Source of the DNA: Loxodes magnus
Lineage: Eukaryota > Ciliophora > Karyorelictea > Loxodida > Loxodidae
Direction of reading: 5' to 3'
Assembly (NCBI GenBank): GCA_946699065.1
Contig: CAMPDV010007660.1
Coordinates: 24,826-88,825, forward strand
Length of the DNA stretch: 64,000 nt
Below, piece by piece: positions 8,984 to 20,119 of the stretch. Every line of letters starts with the position of its first letter. Position 1 is the stretch's first letter. Under the pieces are notes generated by a model. The model did no database searches. It was not told the origin of the DNA and worked only from the letters and a program-made list of their open reading frames with translations. Both the position numbers and the translations under genes were made by a program.

Positions 8984-9865
8984 TTAAGATATAATATTAA
9001 AAAAAAAAAAATGGATTAATCTCTTAGACTCTCAAAAAATTAACTTAGAAACCTAAAGAGAAAAGCGGCAAAAGAAATTTAGAAAAAATAATAACAATAG
9101 GAGGAGTCAAGCTCTTCTTCAGAAGGTAAAGTTATGGTAGGATAAATAGAGATAAGTTAACCTAAAAACGAAACTAATCAAAAACTTCAAATTTAATTAG
9201 ATCAAATGTAAAAGGTAATCTCAAATTATGAAGAAACAACTTACAACTTAGGCGAAAAAATACGGGAACTAATGAGTAACATAGAAGATTAGAACAACGA
9301 ATTACTAATACTTAGAAGATAACTTATTTGTAGCAAATTAATAACGGAAGAATAACTCTGAACTTAATCATAATAAAATTTTAAATACGACACAAAAATG
9401 GAAATAGAAAAAATACCAATAGAATTAAAAACAGAATTGAATCCAGAAAAAGAAATGATTGCTACAAGTTTCATTAAAAGATTAGAAAATATAGAAAATA
9501 AATTATCATAAAAAAGAACGAAATAAAGACAATAATACAAACTTTGCTGATGTTGCAAATCAACTTAACATATTTTAAAAAACTGTTGATAATGAAAGAA
9601 AATAAATGAATAAGAGCAGAAAAGAACATGGAGACAACTCAATAAACTATGAATAACTCCAACAGGGATCTACAAATAAAAGCTTTTTGCAAGACCACTT
9701 GAACGGTTACAGTGGTAACCTTCCACTTAATAAAAAGGTCGTGGATCACACCCACGTTAAAAAAACTGTCCGCAGGAACTGGTTGCAATTCCAGAGAATG
9801 CAAAACTCTACTAACTTTAAGTATATTATTATTATTATTATTATTATTATTAAGATATAATATTA
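8984..9865 (+). mobile_element. ORF1-only non-LTR-like retroelement, family E1 (best-defined copy) with 16-bp target-site duplication
   Basis: The element spans 9000-9849 and is flanked by perfect copies of TTAAGATATAATATTA at 8984-8999 and 9850-9865, so it inserted once and recently. It starts just before its ATG, encodes a single ORF1-like protein, has a GC-richer 3' UTR (about 9700-9805) and ends in (ATT)n at 9826-9849. No endonuclease or reverse transcriptase is present, and the whole element is under 0.9 kb. The design resembles HAL1-type ORF1-only elements, which depend on a partner LINE (established for mammalian HAL1; inference here). It landed about 100 bases after the end of gene B. 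Confidence 0.8.
9011..9690 (+). CDS. ORF1-like protein, coiled coil plus CCHC zinc knuckle (E1 copy a)
   Basis: ATG at 9011. About 225 residues: a basic N-terminus (L-R-L-S-K-N-Q-L-R), a Ser/Glu-rich patch (E-E-S-S-S-S-S-E-G-K-V-M-V-G-Q), a coiled coil (G-E-K-I-R-E-L-M-S-N-I-E-D-Q-N-N-E-L-L), then the knuckle C-W-C-C-K-S-T-Q-H-I-L-K-N-C (C-x2-C-x4-H-x4-C) near 9544. Trp at knuckle position 2 is TGA. The C-terminal T-W-R-Q-L-N-K-L-W-I-T uses TGG then TGA. The copy at 21.2 kb writes the first Trp as TGA, which is the clearest evidence for TGA=Trp. The likely role is nucleic-acid-binding chaperone of the retroelement. No frameshift is needed. Confidence 0.75.
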
Positions 9866-10169
9866 GAGAGTAGTAATATGAGTATTAGAGTAACAAGGGT
9901 AGTCTATATAAATTAGATAAATAATGAAATAATTAATTAGTTATAGTTTAAGTTTATTTAAGTGGGCATTAGAAAGTATATTTATTGTAGTTTATTTATG
10001 TATATGTATATTCTTAATGAAATAGTAAGTATATAAAAGATATATATTTTATGAATTAAGACTATTTATATAATTTATTACTATTTTGATATATTTTATT
10101 AGTATGCTTTTAAGAGTAGATTAGTGTAAATTATTTAAGATTAATAATAATGATAGTAATATATTGACG

Positions 10170-10900
10170 TGGCGTCACCTTTATTTTGTTTGCCACAAAT
10201 TGTAGTTTATGAAAGTTTTTTATCCTCAATAGGTTTCGTAGTCGAATTCTTATTACTTTCTTGTTTTCTCCTCTCGTTAATTATTATAAGTCAAAACCGT
10301 ACTATCATCTTTCGAATTGTCTCAGTGCATTCGTAAACTTTGGAGCTTCTAAATAAGGTTAAATTTTTTTTTTCTAATATAGTCTTCCATTTGGCATGCA
10401 GTAAATCTTAATTAAGTTGCAAATAACTTTTTCTATTGCTCAATCTTGCTTATATTAAAATTTGTAATCATTTTTTCATGTGGTCATATTTTTTGCAGTA
10501 TCATCATTTAATTTTGCTCTTTATATGAAGATTTAGGACGATTTTTGTTTTTCTCTTGATTCTGGATTAATTCATTTATTAATCTATATTTGCTACTATT
10601 GATTAAATCTCTGATCCAAGTTTTGTCTTAATCTTCTTTCGATTGTATAGAATTACATTTTCATCTATTAGAAGAGGGGTTATTAATTAATTTCTTGTTT
10701 GAGATTCTATTCATTTATCAATTTTTTGATAGTTAGCATAAGAGATTAATTTATTTATTTTAGATCTTAAACTTCTTTAGTTAGTTACTAATTGTCCAGT
10801 CGTAGCATGTACCAATAATTACTTAAGTCTGGTTAATTATTTATTTTTGTTAAATAAGTCTGTTATTTCTTAGGGGCCATTTTATTTTTATAATAAAAGT
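10170..10900 (-). mobile_element. ORF1-type retroelement remnant, family E4 copy 1
   Basis: Read on the minus strand, this region resembles the next element at 11.2-11.8 kb. Both contain a (D)-L-W-Q-T-Q/K segment with Trp as TGA or TGG, and a knuckle-like region. Here the knuckle is decayed: only the second Cys and the His survive in W-W-Y-C-K-K-Y-D-H-M-K-K (around 10490). No reliable start, tail or target-site duplication was found. Assignment rests on similarity to the neighbouring copy. Confidence 0.4.
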
Positions 10901-11219
10901 AATCATTTAAAGCATTTAAATATTTCCTATAAAATTAAAATTTTGATTTTATTAAAGGTAGCTAGATAAGCGAAAGTATTATATTTGGTAGTTTAGAATT
11001 GTATTAAAAAGTAATTTTTATTGGATATTTTTCAAATTTTTTTTAATTGGCATTAGTTCAAAAATATTTAATTTTAAATTTGAATGAAAAAATGTTTTAT
11101 TTAAAAATAGTTATAAAAAGGTTAATAAAAATATTATATTTCCTTTTTGAATTAAATTATGAGAAATAGAAATAAGAGTTATTTATAATAAAAATAAATT
11201 AACACTATTTCGCTTTTAT

Positions 11220-11830
11220 TTGGTTAATCACGAATTAAAAGTTTATTGTTAAAAAACATAACTTCAATTTGCTTGTGTTGTGTCTATCACAAGTCATCAT
11301 GATTTTTTTTTCTAATTATTTCCAATAGGTCGATTTCCATTCATTTCTTATTGAACTCGTTAATTGTATGCTAAATATTTGAGGCTTCTTTGTTTAGTGA
11401 GGGTATTTTTTTCTAGTAAATTTTATCTTCTTGAGAGCAATAGATTCTAAAAGTATTTTTCATTATTTTTCTATGATTCTCTTTTATCTTTATAAAAATT
11501 GGCAACAATTTCTTACTTTGCGTCCTGGTCGTTTGCAGTACAAGCATCTCATTATTTTCCGAAATAATATAGGTTGCTGGGATTCGCTATTCTACGTCCA
11601 TTGAATTTTTCATCGAAATCTTTGATTAGACTATGCTTTCCGTCAACTCTGCAAATTGGTAGAATTTTATTGCTAATAAGAACATTTTAACATCTTCTGA
11701 CTAATTATTTCCAATTTTTGGTTCATGTATATTGATCATCAGGAATTAGGTTTTTTTCAAGTTCTTATACTTTTTTTGATAACTAACAGTTTTCTTGTTG
11801 CATATTTTCAAATAAAACAGTATATTTTAT
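11220..11830 (-). mobile_element. ORF1-type retroelement remnant, family E4 copy 2 with zinc knuckle
   Basis: The minus strand encodes R-C-L-Y-C-K-R-P-G-R-K-V-R-N-C near 11535: a C-x2-C-x4-H-x4-C knuckle in which His is replaced by Arg (CAC to CGC). The C-terminal side continues with T-I-N-E-F-N-K-K-W-M-E-I-D-L-L-E-I-I and D-L-W-Q-T-Q, again with TGA as Trp. Upstream is D-F-D-E-K-F-N-G-R-R. A third relative lies at 37.1-37.5 kb. This is an inactive ORF1 fragment by the lost ligand. Confidence 0.5.
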
Positions 11831-13084
11831 TAATCTTAATATAGCTGATATGAAGCCTTTTAAGAAGAGAAATTTAGCAATAAATTTATATTTTTGTTTA
11901 TATACTATTAAAGTATAAAATTTTCTAATTTACTAATATTTTTAAATTTGCTAATAGAAGATATTGAAATTTAGTATTTTGATATTAATTAATTCTAAAC
12001 AAATCTTGATAGTTATTTAATGACCACTTATTAAAAATTATACAACTATCAAAATAAATAAGTTTAGATTTATGTTTAGTGCATGATAATATGAACTATA
12101 AAACTTTAAATAAGACAAAGTTAATTTTATTTTTTCAAGTCGTACAATTTAGGAAGTAAATTAAAAATAAATAAATGTTTGTATTACTAAGTAAAATATA
12201 CTTTTTTTAAATTTGAACTGCTTCTGTATAGATTCCATCTCATTGCATAATAAAAGGTACTTAATAGTTTTAAATTTAGATTTTTGAACTAAAGAGTTTT
12301 TGAAAAATTTGATTATAATAAATGCCTTCTTTACTAATAGATTTTTTAGGATTTTTTTAATTAACTAAGAATTAACTTAGAATGATTGAGAAATTTAGCT
12401 CTCATTGTGATGTTTTTTCTGAATGTAATTTATAATGGTCATAACAGGGATATTTGCTAATCAGTTTCTGCAAGCAGAGAATATATTAAGTAATTAATAT
12501 AAATTTGAAAATCATAAACTTCTAGCCTTATAAAAACCTGATAATCTTAAAACACGTTTTCTTATAAATCTTGGATCCAGCTCGGCTCTCTCTAAGATTA
12601 GAGATATAATCACAATCCAAAATTTGCTCCCTTTTTTTTATTATGCTCTTTAATCTCATCTCTAATCACTTGCTCTTTTTTTATTTCTGTGAAATATTTA
12701 TAAATGTAAATATAAAAAACTATTTATTCTAAATAAATGAATTTATGCTATTAGTAATACAAATAAGCAAAACTAAATGTTAATTTTGCATAATAATAAG
12801 TCATTTTATAAGATAAATATATAACTTAAAAACAAAAAAAATTTTGAGGATAAAAATAGAATAAGGTAACTGCCATGCCTTTCTAATATAACTAAAATAT
12901 AAGAAAAATTTTAATTGTTTTGCTTAAACTGGTTAAAACACGGATTAAATAATGTTGGATGTTTATTTTTAAAGAATTGGTTTTCATATAATCTTAGAGG
13001 AAAACAAAAGTATCGAAATAAAATGTTATAATAGCAAGGGAAATAAAAGATAAATTATAAATATCTAAATTATTTTAATTTTTC
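11831..13084. other. AT-rich spacer, no gene recognised
   Basis: No motif, knuckle, shared SINE tail or splice-like array is visible here. A small GC-richer patch at 12565-12600 (GGATCCAGCTCGGCTCTC) stands out but has no second copy in the window. Confidence 0.35.
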
Positions 13085-13523
13085 ATATTAAATTAATTAA
13101 ATAAATAAATAAAAATTATTATAGAGCGCTTATCACCTCGTGGGCGAGCAGCTCTTTCAATATTAATATTCTATATTAAAAAAATGTTCTCATACTTCTT
13201 GTTATCATTCTAGCTATCCAACAATTCACGTCACCTTCTCCAAATGGGGAATATGCTTATTAAAGATTATTCTCGAATTTTGATTCAAACATTCGAATCT
13301 TCTTGAATTAATTCATATAAGAATTAGTTAATGAGGCATTAGCAGGCCTTTTCAGAAAAACATTCATACTGTTAGCGAAAACCCTCGGTAAAATTAAACT
13401 TACCTCTTCCGAGTTTGACCACCTTTTTTCGTGGTGGCATCTAGCGTGATATTACTCACAATGCAGTATACACTGCACCAGACTATTTACTAATTCTCCT
13501 AATTGCAGCAGATATCCATTTTA
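13085..13523 (-). mobile_element. SINE-like element, family A, minus orientation
   Basis: The reverse complement starts TATATAAAATGGAT at about 13523 and carries the family A landmarks: GTGCAGTGTATACTGCATT, TGCCACCACG, a CGGAAGAGG block, a CCCCATTTGGAGAAG-like block, and the 3' hairpin AGAGCTGCTCGCC...GATAAGCGCTCTATA at 13120-13165. It ends in a (TTTA)n tail at 13088-13110. Other copies are at 22.8-23.7, 36.35 and 58.83 kb. It has no long conserved frame. The moderately GC-rich body against the AT-rich surroundings makes it stand out. Confidence 0.75.
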
Positions 13524-14379
13524 TATAATATAATAAAAATTAATTAAAACTGCTTATATAAAAATTGCTTTTTATTTTTCTAAGAGAAACTTTTATTGCT
13601 CCAAAATTTAGTTCCATTTTGTTAATAAAACAAATAAAATCCAAAACAAAAGTTTCATTATAATCATTTTATTATTTAGGTAGTTAAATACTTCAATCTT
13701 TTAAATAAATTGCTATAAAACCTTTAAAGAAAGCTGAGTATTAGATTCCAGCTTATAAGGAGACAGATAACCAACCATTTAAATTGATATTTTGTCGTTA
13801 AAATTTAATTTTTCTAGAGTAAGATAAATAATGAAATATAAACTTTGCTATTGAAATATGAAAGTATTAGAATAAAAGTTAGATAGGCAGATAAAATATA
13901 AAGCTTTTATCTTAATCACTGTTATTAATTGTCTTATAAATACTTTATGACCTCATATTAATAACTTAATAGTCAAACATAAAAAATATAAAAGCTCAAG
14001 TTGTTTTGTAGCATCTAGCATTTGGAAGGATATTATCGAAGTATTTACCATAATAAAAACTGGAAACTAAAAATTTAGAAAATTGACTAAGTAATTAAAC
14101 AAAATTAAGATAGTATTTCAAATAAAAAAATTTATTTTAAAGATGTAAATTTAATAGAGTATGTATAAATAAATAAATAAATAAGTATAGAATTATGTTT
14201 TGAAGAGAACATAGCAAAGAGATTAATTAAAATTAGCGAAGCTTAAAGAATTAAGCACAGTTTTGATTTTAGAAGAAAGAAAACAAATTAAAACTAGGAA
14301 TTATATCAATATTAATTATAATCATCAATAATAGACAGTATTAAAATAAAAACAGATGTATTTATACACAGTTTAAAAT

Positions 14380-15115
14380 ATTTATATTTCTAGCTTTTAT
14401 TAATTATTGTTAATTTACTAACTCTTTATTGCTAGCACTATAAAATTCTTTTAATTCATATCATAATAAAATTTAAATGGCTAATTTATTATTTAAGTGT
14501 TCAATTAATTTGTTAGCTTATTTAATCAAAAAATAAGCAATATTAATGCTATAAATGCTATAATTTAGTTAGAAAATTTAAAATAATTTATTTTTTAGAA
14601 ACTAGTATAAGCTTTTAAAACCTATTTATTTAAATTTTCTATTATTTATTAGTATCAATAATCATTTTAATAGTTCGCCCCTCAGTTAAAAGTAAAATTT
14701 GTTTTTTTTATATAATCAGTTCTTCTCCTAACTCCTCCTTGTTTTCATTTAATCTTAAATCTTGTTTTTTCTTCAGATTTTTTCACTTTTTTTTTTGTAA
14801 AATTAAGTAATTTTTTCTTTCAATTCCTAGAAGTTAATATTTCGTTAGATGTTACTCCTTATTCTTTTTGTCTTGGACATTTCTGTCACTATTGTCACTA
14901 ACTGTTGTAAATTTAGCATCTTTTTCTTGGTCTATGAAATGTTCTTTCTTGTCTTTCTATTTCCATGGAGATTTCTATTGAAGTCTACTTCAAATCTTTT
15001 TCAATTTATTGGATTCTCATACCTCATTTACTCATTTTCATTCATCTTGCTGTTTAATTTTCATTTACTAGCATATTTTAAGGTTATATTTGATCTCAAC
15101 TTATAATATTTTCTT
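14380..15115 (-). mobile_element. ORF1-type retroelement remnant, family E2 (minus copy)
   Basis: The minus strand near 14790-14830 encodes V-T-S-N-E-I-L-T-S-R-N-W-K-K, matching V-T-S-N-K-I-L-T-S-R-N-R-K-K at 60340 on the plus strand. Just upstream is a decayed knuckle, C-Q-I-Y-N-S-Q-W-Q-Q-W-Q-K-C, with the second Cys and His lost. The plus-strand frame 14849-15106 is an overlap artefact. No tail or target-site duplication was identified. Confidence 0.5.
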
Positions 15116-15444
15116 ATTCAATACGATGAATTTCTTAGTCCTTTAGTAAATAAGGATAAAAATGAGGAAAAGGATTGAATAAATGAAAGAAAGTAAGTTT
15201 ATCGAAAAAATGGCAGCAGTTGACTATAATTGATTTCTTTTAAATTAACTAAATTGGAATAATGGAGATAAGCAACTAAGGGTAATTCAGAGATTTGGTA
15301 ATTTATCTTTATAAGCAAAATTAATGATAAGCTAAGTTAATGCTCTATGCTCTTTTGTATTCTTTACAAGTAATAATGAAATAATTTTTAAATCTAGTAA
15401 ATCTAAATTTTACATTATTTATATAAACTAGTGCCATTATAATT

Positions 15445-15748
15445 TAAATTTTAAGGTTTTAGGAGTAGTACTTCATCTACTTCTAGATACAGGTCACTAG
15501 CATGTATGCAGCATCCTGATTCAAAGTAAATTGAATTATCCAGTTTACTATCGGTAGATGCTTGACGATAGGCAATCCATAGCGATGGAGCTCTCTGACT
15601 GCAGATATCCAAATATCAACTACCTATCCTCACACATGCTACTGGCAATCGTTAGTACTTATAGAACGTATACTAGGAGTTATGGCTGAGTAAAGCGCTG
15701 AGCTTCTGATCAGAATAGATTAAAAATTTAAGTTTGATAAATAAATAA
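15445..15748 (+). repeat. GC-richer structured island ending in (TAAA)n, probable SINE or ncRNA-derived unit
   Basis: This 300-base island has clearly higher GC than its surroundings, an inverted repeat CTATCG...CGATAG at 15550-15577, and a tRNA-like 5'-half motif at 15681-15700 (TATGGCTGAGTAAAGCG, as in the D-arm of tRNA-Leu/Ser). It ends with GATAAATAAATAAATT. I found no second full copy in the window. It may be a tRNA-related SINE or a structured RNA gene. Confidence 0.4.
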
Positions 15749-16274
15749 ATTAATATCTTTATTACTGTATCGTAAAGTAATTAAGTTAAAGGAGTATAAT
15801 TTAAATAAGCTCTAGAAGCTTATGAGTTTGCTTTTAATCAATTAAGATATGAGAAAAGATGATAGTTTGAAATTAATTATTTATATAGTGTAAAATGCCT
15901 TAAGCTAAATTATTAACACTAAAGCTTCTATTTTAGTTTAAAGGAAAGCCCATACCATTTCTATATATTATACCTAATTATGAAAGTTACTCTTAGCTGA
16001 TTCTATTTAAGTATGAAACTTTAAGTGATACTCTCAGTCAGTTATATCTTAAAGTGGTTAAATATGATTTTATCAAATGATGTAAAAAGAAGTTCATTAT
16101 AATTAAAAGTAGCTTAAGAACATACTAGTCTTAGTATAGAATAGTTAGTATTTAATTATAAATACCAACAATATGTTTCTTTTCTACCATCTACATTAAT
16201 TACTCAAGACTCTAATAAACATAACATAATAAATTAAAGTGGCTTCACCAATTTTAGGTTAACCACTTTTTAAA

Positions 16275-16585
16275 TGATCAATACTGATAAATAAATAAAT
16301 TTTGAAAATGGAGTCGTGGAAGGTTGGATCTCTTGAAACTACCAAGGCAGTATTCACGTATCACACCAAGTCAGATTTCAGGTCGCCACAGCCGAAGATT
16401 TTTCCGTTCCAAGGTTCCGAGGATAACCCAAAGCAGTGGAAGAAATAGTCGATCATGGGTAATTTATTTCCCTAACCTCTGATGAAGCTATCCTTTTCTT
16501 CGTTTATGGTTTTAATTCCTTCGGAGGTTTCTCCCACTAAAGCAAGCTAAAGTTTGGAAACCTCCATCTTAAAATTTGTTTAATA
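16275..16585 (-). mobile_element. SINE-like element, family B relative, minus orientation
   Basis: On the minus strand it starts with an inverted repeat GGAGGTTTCC...GGGAGAAACCTCC and continues with GCTTCATCAGAGGTTAGGG, shared with family B at 23.0 and 51.4 kb. It ends in an (ATTT)n tail at 16278-16295. On the opposite strand the shared block can be read as I-M-G-N-L-F-P-Q-P-L-M-K, similar to I-M-G-T-Q-L-P-Q-P-L-M-K at 51.4 kb, so a coding origin is possible. It lacks the common 3' hairpin of full family B copies. Confidence 0.55.
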
Positions 16586-16667
16586 TATAATATAAGTATA
16601 TATTAAAAGTCATTTATATTACAAGCACTTATATTTTAAGAAAGCTTTATTGTTATAATTTAATTTA

Positions 16668-16985
16668 AATAAGGAGGAAAAATTCTCTAACTGAGAATTA
16701 ATCGGACTCTGGTACCAGGAAGTACTCAATAGGCGAAGGACTGAAAAAAATACTGTTAGGAACCAAGAGAAGATAATACTGAAGAGGCGCCAAGTAGAGT
16801 TAAATGTTGAAAGATACCAGATACTAAAATCTCTTAGAGTAGATTCCGATCATGGCTATAGAAGACAAGACTCACAAGAGAACGTCAGCACTGTGAAAGA
16901 CTTCAGCAAAGGATTTTTTTAACTTTTAAAATTTTAAATAAGAACTGCTCGCCATTGAGACTTTACACGTTCTATAATCTTAGTT
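16668..16985 (+). mobile_element. SINE-like element, family C, copy 1
   Basis: It begins with a short inverted repeat (GGAGGAAAAATTCTCT) and shares CTCTGGTACCAGGAAGTAC, GAAGAGGC-CAAGTA, CCAGATACTAA and GACTTCA-CAA blocks with the copy at 54.08 kb. The 3' end carries a degenerate version of the common hairpin (GAACTGCTCGCCATTGAGAC...CGTTCTATAATC). The tail is T-rich but not clearly periodic. Confidence 0.65.
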
Positions 16986-17119
16986 TTTTTAATCTTTTTG
17001 ATTCGAAATTATAAAGTCTACTAATGTTGCTGCAATTTAGAATATGCATATAGCAAACTAATTTTAGTTAGAAAAGTCAGAGGATTAAGAGTTAAAGCAG
17101 ATAAATAGAAATGATTAAG

Positions 17120-17640
17120 GATAAAAGCTACTTAATAAAATATTAACGTAGCTAAAAAATGATAATTATAAAGGCTTTACTTGAATAATAAATAACCCAA
17201 GAAGAAATGATTGAAAGGATTCACTAATTGAGATTTACTCATTGGAAGTAGAAAGAAATTACAAAAATCTACCGAAGAGTTAAGGGCAAGTATTAGCTCT
17301 CCAGTTAATACTGTAATTTAGCTCTAAAACGAAAATTCTTGGTTTAAAATAAAAATTAAATTAAAGCCTTCAATTCTCTAGTTTAGCCAAAAATTCAAAA
17401 AGCCAAATTTAAAATCCAATAAATTGAAACATTAAACCAAGAAAAATTCCTTTTTATTCTTAAAAATGATCTAATGGACATAGAATAAAACTATTAGGAA
17501 ATTCTTGAAACAAAAAGAAAAAATCCAGTAAAATGTTAATCTTACAAAAAGATTGGACATACATAAAAAAACTGTTAGATTATATGGTGGTTTTGAAAAT
17601 AATAATATCTAAGAAGCTCAACTTTATCTTTTATCAGATT
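17120..17640 (+). mobile_element. ORF1-type retroelement fragment, family E5, with near-intact zinc knuckle
   Basis: One plus-strand frame stays protein-like for about 150 residues and ends in D-L-M-D-I-E-Q-N-Y-Q-E-I-L-E, then K-C-Q-S-Y-K-K-I-G-H-T-Q-K-N-C near 17540. This is a C-x2-C-x4-H-x4-C knuckle with the canonical Gly-His but with the second Cys changed to Tyr. No tail or duplication is seen, and it is separated from gene C (minus) by only tens of bases. Confidence 0.5.
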
Positions 17641-19240
17641 TTCAAGATTAGGAATTACTTAAAACTTAGCATTTATATCACCTTTTAATTTTTCAACAAA
17701 TTATTAAATATTTTCTGAAAATTCACCATAGACACTATCATTTATTAGATATTCCCTCAAAGGAACTTCTTAATGATGACCAAAGGAACCAAAAGCTCCT
17801 TTTATTATTTAATTTTATCTAATTGTCTATTCATTCATTATGCCTTGCGTTCTTTCATCCTGCATTGCTTTATTATTATACATAAGTTCGCAATTTATTA
17901 TTGAAATACCTTATTTTTATTAAATAATGCATTTAACATATAAAATAGTTGAAGAGGGAGAAACTGTTATCATAAAAGTTCTACCTGTAAAGCTTTAAAC
18001 AAAGATACTAATTTTTTTGAAGCATTTGATTGATTATTCTCATAAGAAACAATTTACTGAATCAACTTATTCGTTAATCCTTCATAATCCTATTTTGTCG
18101 TCTATACAATCATATAATAGCGCTAAATCTAGATATTAAATTCTTATATTTGATTCTCTAATGTCGTAGATTACTCAATTTCTTATTCATTTTGTTTTTT
18201 AAAGCCTGATTTTATTACTCTCTTTCCTATAACAAAGTCTGTAATAAACTCAGCTCTTTTTTATACTATTTTATAATCTTATTAAACTCATCTACTCTGT
18301 CATTTAAAGCTTTATTCTCTTATTTGAATGCAGTTAATTAATTGGTAAGATCTTTTGCTTAACTCTCTTTAGCAGCATCTTATTGTCTCAATACCCTTAA
18401 TAATTAATTGTTCTCCATATTTTTCTAACTTAATATTTCTGCGGTTATAACATTACTTTATATCTTTGAATTCAAATCTTAAATTTGATCCTTTAATCTC
18501 CTTGATTGCTCAATTTCTTATTCATTTTATTTCTTTAAAGCCTGATTCTATTACTCTTTTTCCTATATCGATTTCATTAATAAGCCTATCTATTGTTCAT
18601 AATATTTAACTATTGAAAATGTTTCTCAAATTCCTTTCTTAATTGAACAATCTTTCTTCATTCCTCTTATACTATATAGTTATATTTTTCTCTTAGCATT
18701 TTGTTTATCAAATTACTTTATTCTTATGTTAGCCTCTCTCTTGATACTATATCTTATCATTTTTCTAATTAATGATTCTTAATTTCTTAGATTTGCTTTA
18801 TTTACTTTTATTACTTTTCATTCTTTTAGCCACATTACTCCAAAGTATTCTCTTACATCCTCTCCAGCTCCTTTATATTTATTAACTTAATATAGCTTAC
18901 TTTTCTATTAATTAATTATTTAATTTCCACTCTCTTTCAACTTATTAATCTAGGCGAAAAGAATTTCCTTACATCCTCTCTCTATCAAGTTTTATTACTC
19001 TTCCTAAAACTTAAACATCTAATTGATGCAAAGCATTTAACTCTCCTTTAGCTATCTATTTCTCTTACTTAAACTATTTATATTCAAAATGCACTCTTTA
19101 TTTAAAAGCAAAATGTTTTATTTAATTTCAGTCTTCAACTGCATAATTGCTTCTTCTATCGATACCTCACGTCCTTAGTTCTGACTTTACTTAAAAGCTT
19201 ACATTTTACTTTATAACAATAGAAGAAAATCCCCTTTTAA
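17640..19240 (-). CDS. Coiled-coil protein with C-terminal ubiquitin-like domain (gene C), no microexon array
   Basis: From about 19170 downwards one minus-strand frame reads as a coiled coil for over 1 kb, for example R-E-V-S-I-E-E-A-I-M-Q-L-K-T-E-I-K-Q-N and D-A-A-K-E-S-Q-A-K-D-L-T-N-Q-L. Two segments repeat almost verbatim (E-R/K-E-Q-Q-N-Q-A-L-K). After a one-base frame change near 17985 comes a ubiquitin-like domain: V-S-P-S-S-T-I-L-Y-V-K-C-I-I, G-I-S-I-I-N-C-E-L-M-Y-N-N-K-A-M-Q-D-E-R-T, close to ubiquitin's beta2, helix and beta3-4 pattern. The domain order matches genes B and E. RING and B-box were not recognised upstream (19240-20090). Unlike B and E, I see no trinucleotide array. The start is uncertain. 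Confidence 0.55.
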
Positions 19241-20090
19241 TATTCTTAACTTATTTTAAGAAACCTTAATAAAATAAAAAATTAGCTTTATAAATGGTAA
19301 AAGCTTTAACTATACTTATATATATCATTACTTTTGCTTATAAAATAGACTCAACTTTTAATTATTCCCCATTTAGCTGGATCTCTATGCTATTATTTTA
19401 CTACTACCATATAGAAACTATCACTACACTTCTATATCCTACTAACTGAGAACTCTTATATTAAAAGGACTTATTCTGAATGACTGCTACATTTTATTTC
19501 CCATTTACTACATGGCACATTATAAATCCAGATCACCAAATAAATTATAAAAATAATAGAGTATAATTTTCTCAGCAGTAGTGTATTAATCTTCTTCTTT
19601 GTTAATTATTCATACCTTGTTCAATTATTTAAGTTATATACTCCTAAACTATTTACTCATTAGTCTTTTATATATTAGAAGCACTATTATTTATTAACTA
19701 GTGGTCTTCTTCATGCGAGAAATAACCCATTAGTTATTCTCTGCATATTCTAAATTTTTCGTTTATTTGTTCTTCTTCCTTTAGCCTATATTAACTATAC
19801 TGATAAAATTGAATTAATATACTAATTTTTTATTTGCCAAAGCTATTAGAAAAGCAGCATTTGAAAATTACTCTGCTGCTATTCTACCTAAATTTTGATT
19901 CTATTTCTTTAATTATTTACCTAATTCCATTTATCCAATAAAAGTTTAAGGAATCACAATTTTGGTTCCATTTTATATTTAATTTTAAAAGGAAAAAGTT
20001 GCTAGTAATCATAAATTATTGATTAAATAAACAGTTTATAAAAGGAGTATTTTTAATTACAGTTAGTTGCTTTTGTAATTTTAGTAGATA
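19241..20090. other. Unassigned region upstream of gene C
   Basis: Minus-strand frames here look partly protein-like but show no RING or B-box that would complete gene C. It may contain a decayed N-terminus, a promoter, or nothing. The neighbouring gene D runs divergently from about 20120. Confidence 0.25.
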
Positions 20091-20119
20091 TTAAATTAAT
20101 TTTTGGCTTTAACTTGGGA

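Noticed and set aside
13395-13410. ACTTACCT in SINE A resembling the U1 snRNA 5' end
   Set aside because: The motif is not conserved in the other family A copies (TAATTTACCCC at 36.47 kb), and no U1 or Sm-site structure surrounds it.
14849-15106. Plus-strand hydrophobic frame as a small membrane protein
   Set aside because: The minus strand carries a recognisable ORF1 fragment (V-T-S-N-E-I-L-T-S-R-N) shared with 60.3 kb, so the plus frame is its shadow.
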